Shown here: positions 1-6,745 of the stretch, in pieces
Numbering within the stretch: position 1 is the stretch's first letter
Layout: each line of letters starts with the position of its first letter
Assembly: GCA_040755335.1 (NCBI GenBank)
Contig: JBFMAU010000274.1
Location: 1 to 10,452, forward strand
DNA from: UBA7656 sp040755335
Lineage (GTDB): Bacteria; Acidobacteriota; Blastocatellia; UBA7656
Direction of reading: 5' to 3'
Length of the DNA: 10,452 nt
Notes under the pieces: model-generated
Seen by the model: only the letters and a program-made list of their open reading frames with translations
Databases searched by the model: none
What the model was told of the DNA's origin: nothing
Program-made: the position numbers and the translations under genes

Positions 1-15
1 TTGCTGTAAAGTGTT

Positions 16-21
16 TATAAT
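16..21 (+). promoter_or_regulatory. Consensus -10 hexamer at the left edge
   Basis: A perfect TATAAT lies at 16-21 in an AT-rich stretch, just before the truncated ATPase frame. The matching -35 would fall outside the window, so only half of the promoter can be judged. A transcript from it would start near 28, almost on the TTG at 29 and close before the ATG at 38. It could drive the truncated ATPase and HNH genes, or be a chance match in AT-rich DNA. Confidence 0.25.
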
Positions 22-28
22 TTGATCG

Positions 29-982
29 TTGAGGTTCATGGGAGGTGTAGTCCTTTCGAGAAATCATACTTCAAACGAAAAGTCTACCCTCCTTCCTCAT
101 TTTTACCTACTTTCACTTCGCGCACCCGCTGTCGAGCGCGATGTGCGGCGACAGGGCGAAAAGACCGAGCGGCTTTATCTGTTCATCAAAAATGAAGAGG
201 AACTGGCCAGACTCAGAGGCGAGCAGGAAGATTCGAAGACGCTCTTCGGCTATCTCGAAAGCCTGTTCCTGTGCGATCTGATCGATGAAGTGCGTGTCAC
301 CATCGAGCGGACGGACGGCGCGCGGGTCAGGTTCCATCAGTTGAGCGAAGGCGAGCAACAACTGCTCACGGTGCTGGGGCTGCTGCTGTTCACTCAAAAT
401 GACGAATCGCTTTATCTGCTCGACGAGCCGGATACTCATTTGAATCCGGTGTGGACTTACGACTTTCTCAAGCTGCTTCAGGACAACATCCGCGCTGAGA
501 AGGGACAGCTATTGGTGGCCACTCACAATCCGCTGATGATCGGCAGCCTGCACAAGAATCAGGTGCGCATCTTCACCGAGGGAGATAATCGCACTGTCGC
601 CGCCGAGCCTGAATATGACCCGATAGGAATAGGTGTGGAAGGATTGTTGAAATCGGAGTTGTACGGTCTGCGTTCGACTCTCGCTCCTGAAATCCTCGAT
701 AAGCTCGACCGGCATTACGCGCTGCTGGGAAAGCAGGATAAGACTGAGGAAGAAGAGATGGAATTGATCCGTCTTGCCAGCGAACTCAACGAGCTTGGCA
801 TATCGCGCACGCATCCGAACCCGTATTTCGAGCAGTTCGCCAACGCTATGGCCAGACATGCGCCGAAGCGGGAAACGGCTCTGACGAAAGAGGAGATCGA
901 CGAGCAGGCGAAGCTTGCGGACGAAGTATTGGCCGAGATTCTGGCCGAAGAAAAATCGGAGCAGGAGGGAAAGAGACAGTGA
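29..982 (+). CDS. 5'-truncated AAA/ABC-type ATPase of a Septu (PtuA)-like pair, no P-loop
   Basis: This is the C-terminal part of an SMC/ABC-like AAA ATPase of the kind paired with HNH nucleases in Septu-type phage defence, where the ATPase is thought to sense infection and license the nuclease. Visible motifs are the ABC signature LSEGEQQ (residues 105-111), Walker B LYLLDEPDTHLNP (128-140, D132/E133), the switch histidine in VATH (166), and an acidic helical tail (about 222-317). The Walker A region is absent. Convincing family-like sequence begins only around residue 31-49; before it is a short, AT-rich, low-similarity stretch. All forward frames are closed upstream: TAA 7-9, TGA 23-25 in this frame, TAA 18-20. 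The gene therefore cannot extend left. The formal start is TTG 29; ATG 38 is equally possible, and neither has a good ribosome site. The TGA stop overlaps the next gene's GTG. Without a P-loop this protein should not hydrolyse ATP, so it is probably a remnant, unless the junction is an assembly error. Confidence 0.75.
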   Translation: MRFMGGVVLSRNHTSNEKSTLLPHFYLLSLRAPAVERDVRRQGEKTERLYLFIKNEEELARLRGEQEDSKTLFGYLESLFLCDLIDEVRVTIERTDGARVRFHQLSEGEQQLLTVLGLLLFTQNDESLYLLDEPDTHLNPVWTYDFLKLLQDNIRAEKGQLLVATHNPLMIGSLHKNQVRIFTEGDNRTVAAEPEYDPIGIGVEGLLKSELYGLRSTLAPEILDKLDRHYALLGKQDKTEEEEMELIRLASELNELGISRTHPNPYFEQFANAMARHAPKRETALTKEEIDEQAKLADEVLAEILAEEKSEQEGKRQ

Positions 983-1794
983 GGCACATCCCGCTCAGGA
1001 ATTTTCAACCTGATCAGGCATGGATCGATAAGGCGAACCGTCTGCTCGAACATCTCAAAGCCGCGCCGGATGTGGAAGCGCGCAGAAGGATCATCGATGA
1101 CAACAGCGCGGTATGGGGCGAATTGAAGGACTGGCTGCTTTCGCTCTCGCACGGGAAGTGCTGGTTTTCAGAGGCGAAGGATTGTTTCAGCCATTGGGAT
1201 GTCGAACACTACCGCCCCAAGAAGAGCGCGAAGGACGCCGACGGGACTGAACACGAAGGTTATTGGTGGCTTGCGTTCGACTGGAAGAACTTCCGCATCT
1301 GCGGCAACGCGGGGAACAGGAAGAAGGGGACATACTTCCCGCTGCGGGAAGGAAGCAGGAGAGCGACGTTTCAAAACCCCGATTTGAGATTCGAGATTCC
1401 TCAACTGCTCGATCCTGCGGACGAGGATGATCCGAATCTGCTCTCGTTCAACGTGGAGGGTCGCGCGATTCCGGCTCCGAGCATTGATGACGAGTGGGAT
1501 AAGTTGAGAGTGACTTATTCGGTAAAGCGATTGAACCTCGATTTCCCGCCGCTGATGGATAAACGCAAAACGGTCTGGAACGCCTGCTGGACTCGCATAC
1601 AGGAATATCGCGATGAGTTGGCAAAGTACCACGCGAGCGGCGGGAAAAATCTGATCGCGCTGAATCAGTTCAAGGAGAAAGCCAGAGCTATTCGCGAGAT
1701 GCTGCGCGAGACCGAGGAGCTATCGGCTGTGGCTCGCGCCTGCGTGTTGAGCGCGGGCGATCCTCGTCTTGCGGGTCTGCTTCAGAGCGCGTGA
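979..1794 (+). CDS. HNH endonuclease, PtuB-like (Septu / retron-associated HNH class)
   Basis: Predicted DNA-cleaving partner of the preceding ATPase, 271 aa and apparently full length. The family pattern is clear: GKCWFSEAKD (residues 59-68), DVEHYRPKK (74-82) with the HNH histidine H77, GYWWLAFDWKN (94-104), GNRKKGTYFPL (112-122) carrying the Asn/Lys of the nuclease fold, then a LLDP..DDPNLLSF segment (143-157) and a helical C-terminus. From memory, the CW(Y/F)SE form replaces the usual CxxC zinc ligand in this family, so the Ser is not a loss. The GTG start at 979 overlaps the ATPase stop as GTGA, and GGAGG at about 964-968 gives a well-spaced ribosome site, indicating translational coupling. 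The frame has no internal damage, unlike its partner. Septu assignment rests on motif and gene order; a retron-linked PtuAB module cannot be excluded because the left side is outside the window. Confidence 0.83.
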   Translation: MRHIPLRNFQPDQAWIDKANRLLEHLKAAPDVEARRRIIDDNSAVWGELKDWLLSLSHGKCWFSEAKDCFSHWDVEHYRPKKSAKDADGTEHEGYWWLAFDWKNFRICGNAGNRKKGTYFPLREGSRRATFQNPDLRFEIPQLLDPADEDDPNLLSFNVEGRAIPAPSIDDEWDKLRVTYSVKRLNLDFPPLMDKRKTVWNACWTRIQEYRDELAKYHASGGKNLIALNQFKEKARAIREMLRETEELSAVARACVLSAGDPRLAGLLQSA

Positions 1795-1808
1795 GGACTG
1801 CCTGAGAG

Positions 1809-1830
1809 CGCGAACGGCCTTCGCGTTTGC
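1809..1830 (+). terminator. Weak hairpin terminator candidate after the HNH gene
   Basis: Fifteen bases after the HNH stop, CGCGAA (1809-1814) pairs with TTCGCG (1820-1825) around a 5-nt loop, followed by TTTGCTTG. The stem is short and the T-run interrupted, so termination would be modest. The position between two convergent genes suits a terminator. Confidence 0.35.
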
Positions 1831-1880
1831 TTGCGGGGTCGAGACTTGAGATTTTCTATAGACTCTGCATTTGAAGCTTG

Positions 1881-1897
1881 GCGCGCGAGCCGCGCGC
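1881..1897. terminator. GC-rich hairpin between convergent genes
   Basis: GCGCGCG (1881-1887) and CGCGCGC (1891-1897) form a perfect 7-bp stem with a 3-nt loop, midway between the HNH stop and the S9 peptidase stop. No T-tract follows on either strand, so it is at best a pause site or transcriptional barrier. It is the second hairpin in this 140-nt convergent gap. Confidence 0.25.
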
Positions 1898-1934
1898 GCT
1901 CCCAGGGCTTTGCTCATCTGGAAAATAAGAAGTC

Positions 1935-3881
1935 TCACCGCGCCGTCTTTCGCAGGTTCTCAATAGCGACAGGCTCTATCTCGTCCGCGAGATCGAAACC
2001 GAATACTTTGGAATAGAAATAAAGCTCTGCGTCGAGAGACCGCTTGATGTTTTCGGCTTTGCGGAAACCGTGCTGCTCTCCCTCGAAGGGAACGTAAGCG
2101 ACCATCAACCCTTTCGCTCGGACAGCCTCGAACATCATCTCGGCCTGATTGGGCGGAACCACTTTGTCCTCAAGCCCCTGAAAGAGAATGATCGGACAGT
2201 TCAACCGATCCGCGAAATGAATCGGCGACCGCTCATAGTAAAGATCGCGCCTTTCAGGATAAGGCCCGACGAGCGAGTGATTGTAGCGCGATTCGAATTT
2301 GTGACAGTCGCGTTCCAAAGCTTCAAGATCGCTCACGCCATAGTAGCTTGCGCCCGCGCTGAACACGTCGCGAAACACGAGCGCCGCAAGCGTCGTGTAT
2401 CCGCCCGCGCTTCCCCCGCGAATTATCAAACGATTGCCGTCCGCTCTTCCCTGCTCTACCAGAAAGCGCGCGCCGTTCGCGCAGTCATCGACATCTACGA
2501 CGCCCCAGTTGCCGTTGAGTCGCTCGCGATAAGCGCGGCCATAGCCTGTGCTTCCTCCGTAGTTGACATCCAGAACGCCTATGCCGCGAGATGTCCAGTA
2601 TTGAATGCCGAGATTCATCACCGTCACAGCCATGCTCGTGGGGCCGCCGTGGCTGATGACCATAAGAGGGGGCTTTTCCCCGACGGGGGCTTCGAAGTCG
2701 CGATTTCGAGGCGCGTAATAAAATCCGAATGCAGTAAGTCCCCCTTCGGTCGGAAACTCCAGCGTCTCAGGTATGGACAGATAGCTCTCATCGATTTCGA
2801 CATTGCTCGACCAGCGAAGCGTCGTCGTCCGGCGAGTGGTCAAATCCACCTCGATTACCGACAGAGGCTCCGCGGGCGAGCCTCCGCAAAAGACGGCGCG
2901 ACCCTCGGCAGCGCGCAGGCCTGCGATGTAAGTCTGTTCGATTTCTATTGGCTCGAATCTTAAAGTCGCCGTCTCGATGGTGGCGAGCCGCCAGGTTCCC
3001 TGTTCGCAGTGAGCGCAAACTATCAGGTCAGCGGACGCGAAAGCGTAAGTCGACATCGCGAACTGCCATTGAGGAGAACCGAATTCACACTCGCGCTCGC
3101 ACAAATTTTCGATGCGGCCTTCTTTCAATCGATAAAGGTTCCACCATCCCGTCCGGTCGGAGACGAAATGCAGCACCCCGTCAGGCGACCATTCAGGCTG
3201 AAAGATCGATTCCCGCTCGCCTCCCGCGATCATCTCCGTTCGAGAGATCGAACCGTTCCGGTCGAACTCGCCGACCCAAAGCTCGGTGCCGTCCCAGGGC
3301 ATCAGCGGGTGATTCCACGCAAGCCACGCCATTCGTTTTCCATCGGGGCTGAGGCGGGGAGATGAATAAAAATCATGGCCTGACAGGAGAACCTCGCCGC
3401 ACGCTGAGCCTTTGAGGTCGATAGCGACTATCGCGTTGGTGGTTTCGCGCGTGTGCGAAGTATGGTCTTCGCGTATGGAGATCAGCCGATGGCGGCTTTC
3501 GTCTACGACCGCGTCGGCGTATTGATAATCCGGCGCGGTGGTCAAAGGTCTAGGCTCGCCGTCGAACGTCTGATGATACAGGAGTTGATCCGCGAAGTTG
3601 GAAAAATAGATTTCGCCGCGCGATACGGTGTAAGCGCCGCCGCCGTATTCATAGGCGCGAGTGCGAGTATTGAAAGATGGCGGAGTTATATCTGAAGTTT
3701 TGCCGTCGGGGGTTCTTCGCACGATGACGTTGCGCCCCTGTTCGGAAGGGCGCGATTCAGTCCAGTAGATATCCGCGCCGTCGAGCGCGACGCCGCCAAG
3801 CCCTATTGTTCCGGCCACAATGAGGTCTGAGGTTATGGGAGATTTCCATGAGCCGTAGGGCGATAGTTTCTTTTCCGTCAT
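1935..3881 (-). CDS. S9 family (prolyl oligopeptidase / acylaminoacyl-peptidase-like) serine peptidase
   Basis: A 648-aa serine peptidase that would cleave small peptides in the cytoplasm; no signal peptide or membrane segment is seen. The N-terminal two thirds (about 20-370) look like a seven-bladed beta-propeller, with recurring WSPDG-type and RLSPDGKRMAWLAW strands (176-189). The C-terminal alpha/beta-hydrolase domain (about 380-635) carries the HGGP oxyanion motif (411-414), GYGRAYRERLNGNWG (446-460), nucleophile Ser491 in RGGSAGGY, Asp572 in EDKVVPP and His604 in GEQHGF. This complete triad and size match dipeptidyl-peptidase / acylaminoacyl-peptidase-like bacterial S9 enzymes. The ATG at 3881 is preceded by GAAGGAG about 8 nt upstream. 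An extended -10 promoter lies just upstream, so it is probably transcribed on its own. It is convergent with the HNH gene. The exact substrate class (Pro-specific, N-acyl or general dipeptidyl) cannot be told from sequence. Confidence 0.92.
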   Translation of the reverse strand: MTEKKLSPYGSWKSPITSDLIVAGTIGLGGVALDGADIYWTESRPSEQGRNVIVRRTPDGKTSDITPPSFNTRTRAYEYGGGAYTVSRGEIYFSNFADQLLYHQTFDGEPRPLTTAPDYQYADAVVDESRHRLISIREDHTSHTRETTNAIVAIDLKGSACGEVLLSGHDFYSSPRLSPDGKRMAWLAWNHPLMPWDGTELWVGEFDRNGSISRTEMIAGGERESIFQPEWSPDGVLHFVSDRTGWWNLYRLKEGRIENLCERECEFGSPQWQFAMSTYAFASADLIVCAHCEQGTWRLATIETATLRFEPIEIEQTYIAGLRAAEGRAVFCGGSPAEPLSVIEVDLTTRRTTTLRWSSNVEIDESYLSIPETLEFPTEGGLTAFGFYYAPRNRDFEAPVGEKPPLMVISHGGPTSMAVTVMNLGIQYWTSRGIGVLDVNYGGSTGYGRAYRERLNGNWGVVDVDDCANGARFLVEQGRADGNRLIIRGGSAGGYTTLAALVFRDVFSAGASYYGVSDLEALERDCHKFESRYNHSLVGPYPERRDLYYERSPIHFADRLNCPIILFQGLEDKVVPPNQAEMMFEAVRAKGLMVAYVPFEGEQHGFRKAENIKRSLDAELYFYSKVFGFDLADEIEPVAIENLRKTAR

Positions 3882-3912
3882 CAGCGAAGCTCCTTCATCG
3901 ATTTGAAAGTAA

Positions 3913-3921
3913 AATATAGCA
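3913..3921 (-). promoter_or_regulatory. Extended -10 promoter for the S9 peptidase gene
   Basis: On the minus strand TGCTATATT reads as an extended -10 (TGn plus TATATT, 5 of 6 to consensus) 32 nt before the peptidase ATG. No good -35 is found at 16-18 nt, which fits an extended -10 promoter. Predicted leader is about 25 nt and contains the GAAGGAG ribosome site. Confidence 0.4.
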
Positions 3922-4002
3922 CAGGCGGAAATTCAGAGCAGACGTTCGCGCAGTCTCTGTTGAAGCATAATGAGGGGAAGAGACAAATACGTTAAGGGAT
4001 CA

Positions 4003-4030
4003 GTCGCCTTTCAAAAGGGGTGCAGGCGAC
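4003..4030. repeat. Inverted repeat downstream of tRNA-Pro
   Basis: GTCGCCT (4003-4009) and AGGCGAC (4024-4030) are perfect 7-nt inverted arms with a 14-nt loop, 20 nt beyond the 3' end of the tRNA on its strand. It could end or help process the MerR-tRNA transcript, but no T-tract follows on the minus strand, so it is not called a terminator. Confidence 0.3.
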
Positions 4031-4050
4031 AGGGTGTACAGGTTCGTTAA

Positions 4051-4124
4051 TCGGGACGACTGGATTTGAACCAGCGACCTCTTCCACCCCAAGGAAGCGC
4101 GCTACCGGGCTGCGCCACGTCCCG
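4051..4124 (-). tRNA. tRNA-Pro (anticodon GGG)
   Basis: The minus strand folds as a complete 74-nt cloverleaf. Acceptor CGGGACG pairs with CGTCCCG, followed by an A discriminator. The D-arm is GCGC..GCGC with AGCCCGGTA in its loop. The anticodon stem CTTCC/GGAAG encloses TTGGGGT, giving anticodon GGG for codon CCC. The T-arm is CTGG/CCAG around TTCAAAT. CCA is not encoded (TTAA follows the discriminator). It starts 6 nt after the stop of the MerR-like gene, so it is very likely processed from the same transcript. The MerR-then-tRNA-Pro order is one I recall from several bacteria, often after ihfA, but here a methyltransferase gene is upstream instead. Confidence 0.96.
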
Positions 4125-4130
4125 AAAATA

Positions 4131-4592
4131 TCAGTTTTTGATGCTAACATCCGATCTCAGCAGTGTCAACAAATCGTCCAGATTCTGTTTGAGAACCTTT
4201 ATCGCAAGTCGCGCTTCCGGCGAAGTGACCTGACTGGCTGACTGAGGAGGAGGATCGTCAGCGATTTTAGGTTCAGATTGAGTTTCCTGAGCGCGGGCTT
4301 CCGCAGCAGCGGGCTTTGGGCGCGAGGCGCTGCGAGTCTCTTCCATCAATCTTTTCTTCGCGCCTGCGATGGTGAACTTCTCGTCGTAGAGAAGCTCGCG
4401 TATTCTCATGACCATCTCCACGTCCTTGCGGCGGTATATGCGCTGCCCTGAAGGATTCTTCTGAGGCGCGAGCATGGGAAACTCAGTCTCCCAGTACCTA
4501 AGCACGTGGGGCTGGACTCTTATCAGTTCGCAGACTTCGCCTATCCTGAAGAAAAGCTTGTCAGGAATTCTTGCGCTGATTTCCGTACCCAT
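4131..4592 (-). CDS. MerR-family transcriptional regulator (tRNA-Pro-linked type)
   Basis: A 153-aa DNA-binding protein. The winged helix-turn-helix covers residues 15-70: FRIGEVCELIRVQPHVLRYW (15-34) is the HTH, and SGQRIYRRKDVEMVMRIREL (48-67) the wing and following helices. Then comes a Pro/Ala/Glu-rich linker (about 86-125) and a C-terminal helix (126-146, RLAIKVLKQNLDDLLTLL) suited to dimerisation. It lacks the cysteine clusters of metal sensors (only C21), so it belongs with the small orphan MerR proteins found beside tRNA-Pro, whose signal is unknown. The start is ATG 4590-4592 because GGAGGAG lies 5 nt before it. The longer frame from 4673 lacks a ribosome site and would begin only about 6 nt after the predicted transcription start. 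Promoter TTGACA-17-TAACAT lies upstream. Confidence 0.88.
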   Translation of the reverse strand: MGTEISARIPDKLFFRIGEVCELIRVQPHVLRYWETEFPMLAPQKNPSGQRIYRRKDVEMVMRIRELLYDEKFTIAGAKKRLMEETRSASRPKPAAAEARAQETQSEPKIADDPPPQSASQVTSPEARLAIKVLKQNLDDLLTLLRSDVSIKN

Positions 4593-4685
4593 GACCGCTC
4601 CTCCGAGACCGGCTGGCGGGGCGCACCAATCACTCCGGCCTGATGTTTCTCCCCGTGAAGCCTGACGTTTCATCGGGACTGCTCT

Positions 4686-4714
4686 ATGTTATGCATTTCA
4701 AAATTGAGTGTCAA
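4686..4714 (-). promoter_or_regulatory. Sigma-70-type promoter for merR-like gene and tRNA-Pro
   Basis: On the minus strand a perfect TTGACA (4709-4714) is followed after exactly 17 nt by TAACAT (4686-4691, 4 of 6 to TATAAT). Transcription would start near 4679, giving a leader of about 87 nt to the chosen ATG at 4592. It lies 40 nt beyond the methyltransferase stop, so the MerR-tRNA unit can be transcribed independently. Confidence 0.6.
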
Positions 4715-4753
4715 CGGACTTTGTGCTGAAGAGGCAGTGGTTTAGCCATTGTC

Positions 4754-5482
4754 TTATGTGGGTTTGCGCGCTATGAAGGCGGCGCGCGCTTTAGGCAAAG
4801 GATGCTCACCATAGCTTCGAACGACCCGAACCCGGAAGCCTGAGCGTCGAAGCTCTGCGGCAACATCGCCGGATTTGTATAACCTTTGATGATGTGTCTC
4901 CTCCGACCGCCTGTATTGCTCTCCTGATTTTCTAAAGGTAATGATCCGACGAGTCAACCGGCCTCGCTCTTCTCTCTTTTCGACCAGCACCGCCCAATCC
5001 TCGCCTTTGGTAAAGCCTCTGACCGTTTCTCCTTCCCTGACCTGACCCGGCTCGGCAATGTCGAATATGAAAACTCCTCCGGGAATCAAAGCTCCGTAAA
5101 CGCGGCGGAAGAGTTCAGTCAACGCCCGTCGGTCGCTGCCGGGATCGAACAGATAGTTGACGCATTCGCCCAGCGAAGTGATTCCGCCACAGGGAGGAAG
5201 ATCGATATCGAAGAGAGAGCCGACAAGAAATTCTGCCTGCGGCGCTCTTCTCCGAGCGATGCGGATCATCTCTTCAGATATATCGATTCCCAAAACGCGA
5301 TAACCGGCAAATATGAGTTGTTCGGCCCAGAGACCGCTTCCGCAGCCGAGGTCGACTACCAATCCGTCGCGTATTTTGTTTCGAGCGAGTATGTCCAGAA
5401 GACCGGGAGCGGACTTGAGAACGAAATCGCTGAAACCGACATCGTGAATGAACGCGAGGTCTTCTTTGTAGTAATCAGTCAT
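4754..5482 (-). CDS. Class I SAM-dependent methyltransferase
   Basis: A 242-aa soluble Rossmann-fold methyltransferase. SAM-binding motif I is VVDLGCGSGLW (42-52), motif II GIDIS (65-69) ends with the acidic residue that contacts the SAM ribose, and SLGECVNYLFD (103-113) plus LIPGGVFIFDI (132-142) correspond to the later strands. The C-terminal half (about 145-240) has the beta-rich insert and terminal YGEHPLPKARAAFIARK typical of small-molecule methyltransferases of the 'methyltransferase domain 25/11' type. The acceptor substrate is unknown. The ATG at 5482 is preceded by GTGGAGG at about 12 nt, a slightly long spacing. A promoter TAGACA-16-TATAGC lies upstream. No neighbour forms an obvious pathway with it. 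Confidence 0.88.
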   Translation of the reverse strand: MTDYYKEDLAFIHDVGFSDFVLKSAPGLLDILARNKIRDGLVVDLGCGSGLWAEQLIFAGYRVLGIDISEEMIRIARRRAPQAEFLVGSLFDIDLPPCGGITSLGECVNYLFDPGSDRRALTELFRRVYGALIPGGVFIFDIAEPGQVREGETVRGFTKGEDWAVLVEKREERGRLTRRIITFRKSGEQYRRSEETHHQRLYKSGDVAAELRRSGFRVRVVRSYGEHPLPKARAAFIARKPT

Positions 5483-5514
5483 ATCGCGATACGGCCTCCA
5501 CAGCGTAAGGCAAT

Positions 5515-5542
5515 GCTATATCGAGGTCGCGCGATGTGTCTA
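5515..5542 (-). promoter_or_regulatory. Promoter candidate for the methyltransferase gene
   Basis: Minus-strand TAGACA (5537-5542, 5 of 6 to TTGACA), 16-nt spacer, TATAGC (5515-5520, 4 of 6). Predicted start near 5508, giving a leader of about 25 nt that contains GTGGAGG. It lies between the large hairpin at 5555-5624 and the gene. Confidence 0.4.
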
Positions 5543-5554
5543 TGCCAGTGGGCC

Positions 5555-5624
5555 GAATGCGGAATGCAGAGTGCGGAACGCGGAATTGATCGACTCCGCA
5601 CTCCGCACTCTACACTCAGCATTC
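5555..5624 (-). repeat. Heptamer-built long inverted repeat (REP-like hairpin)
   Basis: Arms 5555-5584 and 5595-5624 (30 nt each) pair around a 10-nt loop with 25 Watson-Crick matches. Four of the five mismatches become G-U pairs in RNA made from the minus strand; the fifth is C-U. Each arm is itself a tandem of degenerate 7-mers: GAATGCG, GAATGCA, GAGTGCG, GAACGCG in the left arm, and the same class in the right arm read in reverse. It begins 8 nt after the stop of the MBL gene on the minus strand. No T-tract follows, so it is better seen as a dispersed repeat or 3'-UTR stabilising hairpin than a classical terminator. Similar GCGGAATGC-type tandem elements recur in genomes with many intergenic micro-repeats. 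Confidence 0.8.
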
Positions 5625-5632
5625 AAAAACGA

Positions 5633-6745
5633 TCATTTCTTCATCGAAGCTTCACGGTATGCCGCGCTTACAGCTGGACCGACGACGTAAGAGCCGAAGG
5701 CAAGTCTTCCCGTGGGAGATTCGCCCACGAATTTTTTGCGAAACTCTGTGAGGTTTATGCTCTTGCGAAACTGTTCCAGAGTTTCACCCCGCGAAAAGGC
5801 CGCCTCCGCTTGTTGCTTTATGAAAGCGAACAACTCCCGCATCAATTTCAGGTGTGAATCGTCGCGCAGCACAGGCCCGTGTCCGGGAACTATGATCGCG
5901 GCTCGAAGCCCGCTCAAGCGTTCGAGCGTCGAAGCCCACTCCCCGACATGCGATTGAGGATCGCCGACAAGCGGCACGGGCCACACTACCAGATCGCCCG
6001 TGATGAGAATGCCCTCTCGCGGCAGATGAACCACGAGGTCAGCCGCAGTGTGACCGCTCAGGTGTCTAATGTCGATTATGCGATTGCCGCGATAAAGCGT
6101 CAGTCGATCTTTGATTGCAATGGTCGGAAGTATGGTCTGAGCCTGAGCGCCCTCGCTCAAAACCAGATCGATCAGTTTGAGATCGCTCGTGAAAGTCGTT
6201 CGCTCCTCTTCGGTCATCTCCGCGCCTGAGAAGTTTTTGTTTTTTTCCATCAACTCCCGCATCTGGTCAGCGAAGCGAGGCGCACCCTCAAGAAAATTCT
6301 TTCGATTCACCGCGCCCTGATCGGGAAGGTATGCGCGAGCGAATTCGTGAGCGATGAACTCGACCGCAGGGAAAGCGTCGCGATACGCCTGATTACCTCT
6401 GATGTGGTCATCGTGATGGTGCGTGTTGATGACGTAGCGGACTGGTTTGTTTGTCAGTTTGCGAAGAGCCGCTATGACTTCTCCTGTTATCGCGGGAGCG
6501 CCATTCGAGTCTACGACTATCACATCCTCGTCATTGATGATGAAAACATTGTTGGCATCGACCATAAGACCGGGCGGTTTGTTGCGTATGATCGTATAAA
6601 CGCCTTCGGCGAGTTTGCTGATTTCGAAATCAGCAGCAACGCTTTGGCCTTCCGCGCTCTGAGAGGCAGGAGTAGCGAGCATCGCGGCAATGATAAACCA
6701 GATGCAATTGAGACGGACGCGCGGGCGGGTTTCACGGCTGTTCAT
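5633..6745 (-). CDS. Exported metallo-beta-lactamase-fold hydrolase
   Basis: A 370-aa zinc hydrolase predicted to act outside the cytoplasmic membrane. An N-terminal signal peptide has basic residues (4-11), a hydrophobic core (about 14-24) and a likely cleavage near residue 30-34. The MBL zinc ligands are all present: HxHxDH as THHHDDHIRGN (H109, H111, D113, H114), H232 in SGHTAAD, D251 in ITGDLVVW and H289 in VPGHGPV. The helical segment at about 150-185 and the C-terminal helix (300-335) are typical of 'MBL fold metallo-hydrolase' proteins annotated as quinoprotein-relay or cyclase-like. It is not a recognisable antibiotic-hydrolysing beta-lactamase, and its substrate is unknown. The ATG at 6745 has AGAGGA 6 nt upstream. 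The gene stands alone, with 176 nt before it and the heptamer hairpin right after it. Confidence 0.9.
   Translation of the reverse strand: MNSRETRPRVRLNCIWFIIAAMLATPASQSAEGQSVAADFEISKLAEGVYTIIRNKPPGLMVDANNVFIINDEDVIVVDSNGAPAITGEVIAALRKLTNKPVRYVINTHHHDDHIRGNQAYRDAFPAVEFIAHEFARAYLPDQGAVNRKNFLEGAPRFADQMRELMEKNKNFSGAEMTEEERTTFTSDLKLIDLVLSEGAQAQTILPTIAIKDRLTLYRGNRIIDIRHLSGHTAADLVVHLPREGILITGDLVVWPVPLVGDPQSHVGEWASTLERLSGLRAAIIVPGHGPVLRDDSHLKLMRELFAFIKQQAEAAFSRGETLEQFRKSINLTEFRKKFVGESPTGRLAFGSYVVGPAVSAAYREASMKK

Noticed and set aside
2070..2963. Plus-strand 297-residue open frame
   Set aside because: It lies wholly inside the S9 peptidase gene on the other strand, has no domain pattern, and reflects codon bias in GC-rich DNA.
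4020..4241. Plus-strand 73-residue frame containing TTGFEPATSS
   Set aside because: It is the antisense of tRNA-Pro and the MerR 3' end; this peptide motif is a classic false product of tRNA complements.
4593..4673. N-terminal 27-residue extension of the MerR-like protein
   Set aside because: No ribosome site at 4673, only about 6 nt from the predicted transcript start, and residues lie outside the HTH; GGAGGAG supports 4592.
5555..5624. CRISPR array or classical rho-independent terminator
   Set aside because: No spacers between equal repeats, the elements are heptamers without unique spacers, and no T-tract follows the hairpin.
5633..6745. Antibiotic-resistance beta-lactamase
   Set aside because: Zinc ligands are generic to the MBL superfamily; there is no feature specific to a characterised class B enzyme.
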